In this document: positions 1 to 5,085 of the stretch, in pieces
Layout of the letters: every line of letters begins with the position of its first letter
Position numbering within the stretch: position 1 is the first letter of the stretch
DNA from: Candidatus Borrarchaeota archaeon
Lineage (GTDB): Archaea; Asgardarchaeota; Sifarchaeia; Borrarchaeales; Borrarchaeaceae
Reading direction: 5' to 3'
Assembly (NCBI GenBank): GCA_016840645.1
Contig: JAEORY010000123.1
Span: 1 to 9,370, forward strand
DNA length: 9,370 bases
Made by a program: the position numbers and the translations under genes
The notes under the pieces: model-generated
The model's input: the letters and a program-made list of their open reading frames with translations, nothing else
Database searches by the model: none
Told to the model about the DNA's origin: nothing

Positions 1-8
1 TAAATCAA

Positions 9-656
9 ATGCTATTCATTATCTTTTCTAAGCACTTGCGAATAGTGAATGCTGTGTTCTCAATGGGAAAACTGGATAATTTACGCAGAAAATTTAAAAA
101 ATACTCCGAGATAACCCAGGTTGATGAAATCGCACGCAGATATTTCGTTATGAATGCTTTTGATGGCTGTTTGACAATCTTAGGAATTCTTGTTGGAGCA
201 TACGTTGCGGGAGTTTTCGACGCACGTATTATTATCGGTGTTGGATTCGGTTCTAGTATAGCTATGGGCATGTCGGGACTATTTGGTGCGTATATGGCTG
301 AAGCAGCAGAAAGAAAAAAGAAAGTTCAAGAGCTAGAGCAATCACTTCTAACAGATTTAGAGAATTCTGTAATAGCAAAGGCATCCCGTTTTTCGTCGTA
401 TTATGTGGCAATTATTGATGGAATAGCACCTTTTGTTGCAGCCCAGGTGTCTTTAATACCTGTATACCTCTCATTTTTTGCGATTTTTGCTATTCAACTA
501 GCTATGGAAATATCAATGGTTCTGATACTCGGAATACTTTTTATGTTAGGAGTATTTCTAGGGAGGATTTCAAAGGACAATTTAATTGTCTCAGGATTGA
601 AGATGGTCGTCGCAGGTCTTATAACATTCGCAATAATCCTTATTGTTGGAATATAA
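9..656 (+). CDS. VIT1/CCC1-type (DUF125-like) membrane protein
   Basis: This is a probable integral membrane protein of the VIT1/CCC1 iron/manganese transporter superfamily. Hydrophobic segments lie at about residues 47-69, 74-97, 133-162, 163-184 and 196-215, giving five helices as in that family. Family-like features are the stretch RRYFVMNAFDGCLTILGILVG at 43 onward (the Asp-Gly in helix 1), a Gly/Ser-rich helix 2 running into an acidic and basic stalk (AYMAEAAERKKK, 94-105), and IIDGIAPF at 135-142. The usual metal-binding glutamates of VIT1 are not clearly all present, so substrate is not assigned. The frame is open to the left edge of the window, so the true start could lie outside. Met19 (position 63) is also a likely start, because residues 1-18 lie outside the conserved part. 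No Shine-Dalgarno sequence is visible before either ATG. It stands alone on the plus strand and is followed by a terminator-like hairpin. Family assignment is fairly sure; transport function is inferred. Confidence 0.75.
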   Translation: MLFIIFSKHLRIVNAVFSMGKLDNLRRKFKKYSEITQVDEIARRYFVMNAFDGCLTILGILVGAYVAGVFDARIIIGVGFGSSIAMGMSGLFGAYMAEAAERKKKVQELEQSLLTDLENSVIAKASRFSSYYVAIIDGIAPFVAAQVSLIPVYLSFFAIFAIQLAMEISMVLILGILFMLGVFLGRISKDNLIVSGLKMVVAGLITFAIILIVGI

Positions 657-699
657 TGGTTCGTGGACTATATCAAATAAAGGCGCGAAGTATTAATCG

Positions 700-727
700 A
701 TGTCATACTGCAGATGGCATTTTTTTT
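700..727 (+). terminator. Hairpin plus T-run terminator after the VIT1/CCC1-like gene
   Basis: ATGTCAT (700-706) pairs with ATGGCAT (714-720) in a 7-bp stem with one G-U pair. It runs straight into eight T residues at 720-727. It lies 44 bp after the stop codon. Archaeal termination mainly needs the T-run, which is present. Confidence 0.55.
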
Positions 728-754
728 AAAAAATAGATTTCAGATTGTTTTTGT

Positions 755-878
755 GATCTTTATAGACATTGTTTACGTAGAGCTGCTTATGGAGTAGTAA
801 TCGGAAGATTCTCGCTCCATTAGACAAATGGATTTACAAACCTATACTTATGCCATTCCGCCAATGTCTATAAAGACC
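755..878. repeat. 124-bp structure bounded by a 15-bp perfect inverted repeat
   Basis: TCTTTATAGACATTG at 757-771 is the exact reverse complement of 862-876; allowing one mismatch the arms grow to about 17 bp. The 90 bases between contain two competing smaller hairpins: ATGGAG (789-794) with CTCCAT (815-820), and TCCATT (816-821) with AATGGA (827-832). There is no open reading frame. It could be a small inverted-repeat transposable element or a structured RNA. No target-site duplication is visible beside the arms, so the mobile reading is not secured. It lies in a 488-bp gene-free spacer (657-1144). Confidence 0.45.
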
Positions 879-917
879 ATTTCTATTTCATTCAAACTTC
901 TATCTTTAGCAATTGAG

Positions 918-974
918 CGTGACGAAATTGGCAGGTGCGCGACAACTGCGGTTTAATTCACTTCACGAATCTTA
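918..974 (+). other. Foldable stretch resembling the 16S rRNA region around E. coli 915-980
   Basis: GAAATTGGC (924-932), ACAACTGCGGTTTAATT (942-958) and AATCTTA (968-974) occur in the same order as conserved blocks of archaeal 16S rRNA. The bases between correspond poorly, and about 10 bases of a hairpin appear missing inside the second block. The 13 bases CTGCGGTTTAATT match my recollection of the archaeal consensus exactly. The same stretch also folds on itself: CGTGA (918-922) with TCACG (963-967), GAAATT with AATTC (924-929 / 955-959), and GCAG with CTGC (931-934 / 946-949). It may be a decayed rRNA fragment, a structured RNA that looks like one by chance, or nothing functional. Confidence 0.25.
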
Positions 975-1070
975 TGATATTTTGATACGTCCATCTTAGG
1001 AATCCTTAAACAATTACTTGCATGAGGATTGGTTGATCTTGTATTTAAATATTTCTTTGTATAAATATTA

Positions 1071-1085
1071 GAAAAGGCTTATATA
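1071..1085 (+). promoter_or_regulatory. BRE/TATA promoter of the six-helix membrane protein gene
   Basis: A purine-rich BRE (GAAAAGG, 1071-1077) directly precedes CTTATATA (1078-1085), the classic archaeal TATA box. Transcription should start about 25 nt on, near 1105-1110, leaving a leader of about 35-40 nt. A GGGAG Shine-Dalgarno (1131-1135) lies 9 nt before the ATG at 1145. This is the clearest promoter in the window and suits a strongly expressed gene. Confidence 0.75.
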
Positions 1086-1144
1086 TTAGTAAATTAATAC
1101 AAGACGAACATTATACCAAAAAAACAATATGGGAGAACTAAAAA

Positions 1145-1720
1145 ATGCCATTTACAGGCGCTGTTGGAGTACCCGCACCCGCTGTAGCCATTGGTATGGG
1201 AGGCTTAATTTTTCCATTGTGGGCAATCGGTGCTGCTATCTTTCTAGGCTATGAATTTACCCCAGCTGAGGGTAAAGCACTTGGTGCCACCTGTCTAGTT
1301 GGTTGTTATTCATTAAGTTTCCAGGGGTTTTGGCACATCATTGCTAATCCATTAGGTGGTGTCTTCAGCATTATCTTTGCCTTGATTCCATTCATGTACA
1401 GTGTGACATGGCTCGTCGGTTTCATGGTCAACACCTTTGGCTTCGATGGTAAGGTATTAGGGCAAGTCTGTCTGCAAGAGATGATACCACAAATTATATG
1501 CTCGGTTGCCGCTTGGGGATATGGTGGAACACAACCCATGTTACAAATTGACTTGTGGTTCTATATCCTTGTGCTCTTTGGATTCTTCTTGTTCACACAT
1601 GGATACGGCGGAAAAGGCGGTGCGTACTACTGTGGTCTGTTCTGCTTCCTTTCCTGGATAGCTACCGTCCACTTGATGTTCTGGTGGAGCGGAATCTATG
1701 ACCCGGGGCCTTTCTGGTAG
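1145..1720 (+). CDS. Six-helix membrane protein, AmiS/UreI- or SatP/YaaH-like channel
   Basis: A 191-residue, very hydrophobic protein with six predicted helices at about 15-35, 46-66, 73-95, 105-127, 134-152 and 158-182, the size and helix count of the AmiS/UreI and GPR1/FUN34/YaaH (SatP) families. These are small hexameric channels for urea, amides or acetate. NTFGFDGKVLG (96-106) before helix 4 resembles the loop NHTFGLD of UreI, and the Gly-rich start of helix 6 (GKGGAYYCG) is compatible with either family. I cannot decide between them and do not assign a substrate; it could also be a lineage-specific membrane protein. The gene looks more GC-rich than its surroundings, and has its own strong promoter, Shine-Dalgarno and terminator, so it is probably a well-expressed single-gene unit. 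The many aromatic residues at the C-terminus (WWSGIYDPGPFW) are unusual. Confidence 0.6.
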   Translation: MPFTGAVGVPAPAVAIGMGGLIFPLWAIGAAIFLGYEFTPAEGKALGATCLVGCYSLSFQGFWHIIANPLGGVFSIIFALIPFMYSVTWLVGFMVNTFGFDGKVLGQVCLQEMIPQIICSVAAWGYGGTQPMLQIDLWFYILVLFGFFLFTHGYGGKGGAYYCGLFCFLSWIATVHLMFWWSGIYDPGPFW

Positions 1721-1743
1721 GAATATCACCACTTCTATCCAGT

Positions 1744-1779
1744 AGAGGTCCTTCCCTCTTTTTCTTTTTTTCTTTTCTT
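1744..1779 (+). terminator. Terminator of the six-helix membrane protein gene
   Basis: AGAGG (1744-1748) pairs with CCTCT (1755-1759) and is followed by a long T-rich tract from 1759 to about 1779. It begins 24 bp after the stop codon at 1720. Confidence 0.6.
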
Positions 1780-2070
1780 CTATAACATCTTTTTTCTTGA
1801 GAAATAAATGTATGAATCTCGTCTTCTAATATCAAATACTTTAAAGGCCTATTTCTTCTCTTCCTATTATATAGGGATGAATATCGTAAGTTATATTCTA
1901 TTTATCCAGAATAGTAGCCAATTCCTTTGGCATAATGATCGTTATTCTATTCTTATGAATGTCATTTTTGGACTTCAATCTTTAACTAGCTAAAATATTC
2001 CAAAGAAAACTCATTTTCAAGGTAGGACCTGTTTGTTGCGCGCCTGTAAGACAAATTTTCAAAAAGAGAT
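1780..2070. other. Spacer without a confident gene
   Basis: About 290 bases with no supportable gene. A 61-codon ORF (1808-1993, plus) has low-complexity hydrophobic and serine-rich composition and no Shine-Dalgarno or promoter that I can see, so I do not call it. Bases 2025-2056 contain a weak TTTGT/ACAAA hairpin around a GCGCGC core of unknown meaning. Confidence 0.4.
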
Positions 2071-2075
2071 GGATG

Positions 2076-2084
2076 CTTATATAA
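2076..2084 (+). promoter_or_regulatory. TATA box of an apparently leaderless, truncated ORF
   Basis: CTTATATAA (2076-2084) matches the archaeal TATA consensus. Its centre lies about 24 nt before an ATG at 2104, so a transcript would begin at or next to the start codon, as in leaderless archaeal genes. The reading frame behind it lasts only 11 codons. Confidence 0.4.
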
Positions 2085-2103
2085 CCACCACTTTTTTCTC
2101 AAT

Positions 2104-2139
2104 ATGGGGAATTCTTTTTGTCGTTATTGTATACTGTAG
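2104..2139 (+). pseudogene. Possible gene start cut off by an IS200/IS605-type end
   Basis: The frame reads MGNSFCRYCIL and then stops at TAG, whose last base is the first base of the IS-like end at 2139. The CxxC pair near the N-terminus resembles the start of many archaeal zinc-ribbon proteins. Together with the well-placed TATA box, this suggests the 5' end of a gene whose remainder was lost at an IS insertion. It is short enough to be chance, and no remainder of the gene was found to the right. Confidence 0.25.
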
Positions 2140-2172
2140 TGAACTACCCCACCTGTCGGAAGGGGACTTCCC
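2139..2172 (-). mobile_element. Solo right end of an IS200/IS605-family element
   Basis: Read on the minus strand this is GGAAGTCCCC, a short loop region with CC/GG pairs, GTGGGG, then TAGTTCAC. It is the typical right-end layout of IS605-type elements: GAAG plus a G/C-rich imperfect hairpin plus GTAGTTCAC. The stem is CCCC (2147-2150) with GGGG (2162-2165), inner CC/GG at 2152-2153/2158-2159. It differs in sequence from the 205-bp element nearby, so it belongs to another family member. I found no left end and no tnpA or tnpB remnant in the bases to its right (2172-2248). Confidence 0.5.
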
Positions 2173-2248
2173 GCCGATTAAGTTAAAGGTCTTCTAAAAA
2201 GAGATCAAAAACTTATTTTCAGATAGAACTTCTGTTTTTCATTTTTAT

Positions 2249-2704
2249 TCATTTATAACGTCCGATTTCTTGAGTATAGCGATAGGCCTCAATGATTGAT
2301 TCGATGTTCATCCCCTTAAACAAACTATTTGATGAAGAAAACAAATAACCTCCTCCTGGTGCCCCCTGTTCAATACATCGCTCCACGTCTTTTTTTACCA
2401 AGTGGAGATTAGATTGAGTAAGCACATTTGTTACATCTAGGTTTCCTGCCAAAACTAGTTTTTCACCATATTGTTCCTTAACCCTACCCATATCCACACC
2501 GACATCAGGTTCAAGTGCATGAACTCCCGCGAATCCTGCTTCGATAATGAAAGGAAGTAATGGTTCAATATGTCCATCCGAGTGCCAGATCACTGGAACT
2601 TCGGACGCTGCAACAATTTCTTTATATCTTGGGAGTACCATATCGCGAAACGTTTCGAGAGAAATCATGGGACCTTTACAGACAATTAAGCAAGAAAGCA
2701 CCAC
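2249..2704 (-). CDS. C-terminal fragment of the split UroD-like gene
   Basis: This frame holds residues equivalent to 193-334 of the restored protein. Its first ten codons (GTG start at 2704) come from the left end of the inserted element and the junction. The fragment lacks the N-terminal half of the barrel and is unlikely to fold alone. The TATA-like sequence inside the element, read on the minus strand (about 2735-2743), lies about 25 nt before a point near 2714, so a transcript of this fragment is conceivable. Confidence 0.6.
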   Translation of the reverse strand: MVLSCLIVCKGPMISLETFRDMVLPRYKEIVAASEVPVIWHSDGHIEPLLPFIIEAGFAGVHALEPDVGVDMGRVKEQYGEKLVLAGNLDVTNVLTQSNLHLVKKDVERCIEQGAPGGGYLFSSSNSLFKGMNIESIIEAYRYTQEIGRYK

Positions 2705-2734
2705 AGCTTTAGCGTGGTGATGAATTGCGTGGTG

Positions 2735-2742
2735 TTTATATA
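2735..2742 (+). promoter_or_regulatory. TATA box inside element copy 1
   Basis: TTTATATA lies about 25 nt before the first of the internal hairpins (2770). Its near-palindromic surroundings (GTTTATATAG, with the reverse strand reading CTATATAAAC) would also let it act on the minus strand. The same box is at 4308-4315 in copy 2. Confidence 0.4.
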
Positions 2743-3458
2743 GTTTTTTGGTAATAACCTCTATGAGTACCTACGGGGCGTAGGGAATTTAAGCCTGTGG
2801 AGATAAGACCTCCGTAACCCGTCAAGGGGATCGAGTCTGTCGTAGAAGCAGGAAGCCTCGATGCTTTAGCACGAGGTAGCTCACTATCTGCTACGTCATC
2901 ACCTATCATAATGAAATCAACTTCAGCAGCGTTAGCTTGCTCAATCATTGCAATCGTCCAGTCGGTGCTTCTTTGAATTAAAGCATCTACCAATTCACGA
3001 TTTCTATGAACTGCCACGAAAAAATCTTCCATTCCCATGCTCATATAGGATAAGACTAAGCATACGTCATGGAAAGCGTAGTAAATTCCATGTGTCTCGC
3101 CGTACTTTTTTCTTGCTGTTCTCATCATTTCAATGGGAAACCATTCTTCTGCATACTTTAACGGCGGACTGTATTTTTCTACATCAGCTAAACTTCTTAC
3201 GACACCTCCCAAATACCAATGATTTTTGAAAATCCGCCCCCATTCATCAGTCCCAGTTCTCCAAGCTTTGGTGCTTTTAGGATGTCCAACTGCTATTGGC
3301 ATACAATCAAGACCGAGTCTTTCCCGAGTTTCATATGGATCACCCTTACCATTACAAATTGCATCCATTATTACCCCTTCAATCCAAGCTTCAAAGAGGG
3401 GAACTCGGTCAGGTTCTTTAAACTGAAATGTTGTTAAAACTCGTTCTCTTGAATTCAT
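2736..3458 (-). CDS. N-terminal fragment of the split UroD-like gene
   Basis: Residues 1-192 are the genuine N-terminal half. The last 48 residues, from ELPRAKASRL on, are translated from the inserted element and have no family counterpart. ATG at 3458 is chosen because SRERVLTTFQFKEPDRVP directly after it is the conserved start of the family. Only a weak purine patch precedes it, and it is probably transcribed from the promoter shared with sfsA. Confidence 0.65.
   Translation of the reverse strand: MNSRERVLTTFQFKEPDRVPLFEAWIEGVIMDAICNGKGDPYETRERLGLDCMPIAVGHPKSTKAWRTGTDEWGRIFKNHWYLGGVVRSLADVEKYSPPLKYAEEWFPIEMMRTARKKYGETHGIYYAFHDVCLVLSYMSMGMEDFFVAVHRNRELVDALIQRSTDWTIAMIEQANAAEVDFIMIGDDVADSELPRAKASRLPASTTDSIPLTGYGGLISTGLNSLRPVGTHRGYYQKTI
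2764..2884 (+). ncRNA. Candidate omega-RNA-like RNA of element copy 1
   Basis: A transcript starting about 25 nt after the TATA-like box would begin near 2764. It would then contain hairpins CCTAC/GTAGG (2770-2774/2780-2784), GGAG/CTCC (2799-2802/2810-2813), CCC/GGG (2818-2820/2826-2829) and the right-end hairpin (2856-2876). That is the arrangement of TnpB omega-RNAs, whose scaffold ends at the element's right end and whose guide lies just outside. Here the guide would start TATCTGCTACGTCATC, the antisense strand of the UroD-like gene. No TnpB is encoded in the window, so any partner would have to act from elsewhere. Scaffold identity is inferred from layout only. Confidence 0.45.
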
Positions 3459-3486
3459 AATTATCCAACCGATACGAGATAATTGT

Positions 3487-4194
3487 CTAAAGAATGATAT
3501 TAATTTGCTCTTTTAATGTTACTGAGGTTTCAGTAACTTCACACCGGTAAGCAAAAATTTCTACACCCTCTGAAACAGCAAGTCGTAATGTATCTGCAAA
3601 ATCGGGATCAATCTCGTCATTTGGAGAAAAAAAAGATGCGTCCGCTCTTTGAATAACAAAAATGACACAAGCGCGATAGCCTTCTTTCTTTGCTTTTATC
3701 AATTCTCGTACATGTTTTCTACCACGCAAAGTAGGCGCATCCGGGAAAAAGGCATGCGCACTTTTGACCAATGTACAGGATTTTACCTCTAATAAGCATT
3801 GCCTTTCTTTTGATTGTAATAAAAAATCAAATCGACTAGAACCATATGTGAATTCTCTTCTCACTATTTTATATTCAGAGAATTCCTTTAACTTGGAATT
3901 TTTTAATGCTTCTGCTATCAAATCATTTGGGAGTCTTGAGTCGACAGAAACTAAGCCAGTTGGAGTATAAACTCCCAACATATCCCAGTTAGTCTTTCTT
4001 TTTTCATTCAAGGTAATTTTTCGCAGAAGAACTTCAGTTTTTGGTATTAATAGCTCTTTCATGCGCCCAGGGTCAGCAACATGTGCAAGGTGCTTTTCGT
4101 TGTTATTTACTTCGACCTCTGCTACAAAACGATTTAAACGTTTTAAAAAAACACCTTTGTGCAATTCACCAATTATTTTCATAGTCAAATCCAT
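3487..4194 (-). CDS. sfsA: SfsA family DNA-binding/nuclease-fold protein
   Basis: A complete 235-residue SfsA (sugar fermentation stimulation protein homologue), the normal length for the family. Hallmarks are HVADPGRM (38-45), VDSRLPN (84-90), SSRFDFLL (119-126), LLEVKSCTL (134-142) and FPDAPTLRGRKHVREL (150-165). D123, E136 and K138 have the spacing of a PD-(D/E)XK nuclease core following an N-terminal OB-like domain. In E. coli SfsA binds DNA and affects maltose metabolism genes; the archaeal role is unknown. ATG at 4194 gives MDLTMKIIGE. Met5 is also possible, and no Shine-Dalgarno is seen. Mini-element copy 2 lies 58 bp upstream (4253-4457). Without it the gene would follow the 4464-5027 gene by about 64 bp, suggesting one original transcript with that gene and the UroD-like gene. 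Confidence 0.92.
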   Translation of the reverse strand: MDLTMKIIGELHKGVFLKRLNRFVAEVEVNNNEKHLAHVADPGRMKELLIPKTEVLLRKITLNEKRKTNWDMLGVYTPTGLVSVDSRLPNDLIAEALKNSKLKEFSEYKIVRREFTYGSSRFDFLLQSKERQCLLEVKSCTLVKSAHAFFPDAPTLRGRKHVRELIKAKKEGYRACVIFVIQRADASFFSPNDEIDPDFADTLRLAVSEGVEIFAYRCEVTETSVTLKEQINIIL

Positions 4195-4252
4195 TTAAAA
4201 GATATGATAAAACAAAGATATTACTTCTTATTATGAAAGAACAATCTTTTAC

Positions 4253-4457
4253 AGACAATTAAGCAAGAAAGCACCACAGCTTTAGCGTGGTGATGAATTG
4301 CGTGGTGTTTATATAGTTTTTTGGTCATAACCTCTATGAGTACCTACGGGGCGTAGGGAATTTAAGCCTGTGGAGATAAGACCTCCGTAACCCGTCAAGG
4401 GGATCGAGTCTGTCGTAGAAGCAGGAAGCCTCGATGCTTTAGCACGAGGTAGCTCAC
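4253..4457 (+). mobile_element. 205-bp IS200/IS605-type mini-element, copy 2
   Basis: It is identical to copy 1 at 204 of 205 positions by eye; the only difference is C at 4326 where copy 1 has A at 2753. It again lies directly 3' of TTTAC (4248-4252) and ends in CTCAC, with the same orientation. It sits in the spacer between the longin-like gene, whose own stop codon is 7 bp to the right, and sfsA, so no gene is broken. Near-identity of the copies implies recent spread, by a transposase not in this window. Confidence 0.85.
4337..4457 (+). ncRNA. Candidate omega-RNA-like RNA of element copy 2
   Basis: Same scaffold as the RNA proposed for copy 1, with the TATA-like box at 4308-4315. The presumed guide would begin TAGGGTTCAATTCGC, which runs antisense through the stop codon and last codons of the longin-like gene. 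If expressed, two RNAs with one scaffold and two different guides would exist in the same operon. Confidence 0.4.
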
Positions 4458-4463
4458 TAGGGT

Positions 4464-5027
4464 TCAATTCGCATTGTAATATGACTCATCGTTAAGATAC
4501 GGACAGTTTTTTACATCACGTAAGTTGCAAGTATCATTGGCAAATTGTCCCCCAATCGATCCCTTAATAAAATTACAGTAATTTCCCCCCATTCTTTTCT
4601 TTTTTAAATACGGGCAAGTAATCTGATGAATTGCCTTCTCAAGAGCATTTGTAATTTCTTGCTCGATCCAAGGGATTTTTTCGATTGCGTCTGGATTGAT
4701 CCTTTTTTGCTCAAGAATTGAGATAATTGGATTCAGAGCCGTTGAGATTTCTTGCAAAAGCAAATCTGTTCCGTCGCTTGTGATGAGATCATTTTCAGCA
4801 TCTTCAACAATACCAATAAAGATTTCCCTACTGATTGGTTGAAATGCTGCTTGAACATCATGAAATGATATTTTATTGATTTTTCTTTTTTCTAATACCA
4901 AACGTCCCATTTGAAACATAGTGTCAAGGAGGCCCGAAAACATAACTTCATCTAAACTCTTCTTTGTTCCTGTTTTGTAATTGTATATACAACGCTCATT
5001 TTTAACCAAAAGTATGTTATGTATCAT
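4464..5027 (-). CDS. Longin-like domain protein with C-terminal four-cysteine motif
   Basis: I do not recognise a named family for the whole 187-residue protein. Residues 1-80 (MIHNILLVKNERCIYNYKTG..., then a helix around 24-45, and ISFHDVQAAF / IFIGIVEDAEND) have the strand-helix-strand pattern of longin/roadblock-like domains common in archaea, especially Asgard lineages. Residues 81-136 look mostly helical. The C-terminus has four cysteines, C138, C151, C167 and C175 (spacing 12, 15 and 7), two of them in CPYL motifs, suggesting a zinc or iron-sulfur site. No signal peptide or membrane segment is seen, so it is probably cytosolic. Longin-like domains often mediate protein-protein or GTPase contacts, but that role is inference here. 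It appears to head an operon with sfsA and the UroD-like gene. The stop codon is native and not produced by the adjacent insertion. Confidence 0.7.
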   Translation of the reverse strand: MIHNILLVKNERCIYNYKTGTKKSLDEVMFSGLLDTMFQMGRLVLEKRKINKISFHDVQAAFQPISREIFIGIVEDAENDLITSDGTDLLLQEISTALNPIISILEQKRINPDAIEKIPWIEQEITNALEKAIHQITCPYLKKKRMGGNYCNFIKGSIGGQFANDTCNLRDVKNCPYLNDESYYNAN

Positions 5028-5085
5028 CGGACTTCAAACCTAAAATAACAAGAAGAATTTTTTATGGTCATAACTTATGTTGGAC

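Larger units (their letters stand above)
2680..2884 (+). mobile_element. 205-bp IS200/IS605-type mini-element, copy 1
   Basis: The left end is an imperfect hairpin, CACCAC-A-GC / TTTA / GC-GTGGTG (2699-2719), enclosed by GCAA and TTGC. The right end is CCTCG-A-TGC / TTTA / GCA-CGAGG (2856-2876) followed by TAGCTCAC. Both ends share an unpaired A at the same place, as is typical of TnpA (Y1 transposase) recognition hairpins. The element sits directly 3' of TTTAC (2675-2679), ends in CTCAC, and makes no target duplication, as expected for single-strand IS200/IS605 transposition. It has no transposase or TnpB frame, so it must be moved in trans. The right-end layout also fits families carrying an omega-RNA. 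It interrupts the UroD-like gene in opposite orientation. Confidence 0.85.
2249..3458 (-). pseudogene. Uroporphyrinogen-decarboxylase-like gene split by a 205-bp element
   Basis: This encodes a UroD/MtaA-CmuA superfamily TIM-barrel protein: SRERVLTTFQFKEPDRVP at its start, DEWGRIFKN near 71-79, FIMIGDDVADS at 182-192, then GPMISLETFRDMVLPRYKEIV, HSDGHIEPLLPFIIEAG, LAGNLDV and GGGYLFSSSNS. Members include uroporphyrinogen decarboxylase and methylcobamide:CoM methyltransferases. The HSDG motif has Asp where MtaA-type enzymes carry a zinc-binding Cys, so a methyltransferase of that type is unlikely and the substrate is unknown. The 205-bp element at 2680-2884 enters codon 192 after its first base and shifts the frame. 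Removing it at its predicted cut points gives an uninterrupted 334-residue frame (GDDVADS-K-GPMIS), a normal family length. The gene starts 28 bp after the sfsA stop, so it is the last gene of a probable operon. No other lesions are seen, so inactivation is probably recent. Confidence 0.85.

Noticed and set aside
915..975. tRNA-Leu-like gene (stretch GAAATTGGCAGGTGCGC)
   Set aside because: No acceptor stem, anticodon arm or CCA-proximal pairing can be drawn; the resemblance is limited to the D-arm-like bases.
1808..1993. 61-codon plus-strand ORF as a gene
   Set aside because: AT-rich, low-complexity composition, no Shine-Dalgarno or TATA box at a useful distance, no recognisable domain.
2680..2884. 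Element read as an intron or IStron that could splice out of the UroD-like mRNA
   Set aside because: The IS605-type ends run opposite to the gene, there is no group I or II intron core in 205 bases, and copy 2 sits in a spacer where splicing would have no purpose.
2948..3437. Plus-strand ORFs opposite the UroD-like gene, and similar ones opposite sfsA, paaK and the synthetase
   Set aside because: They are reverse-strand shadows of clearly conserved coding sequence and show no family features of their own.
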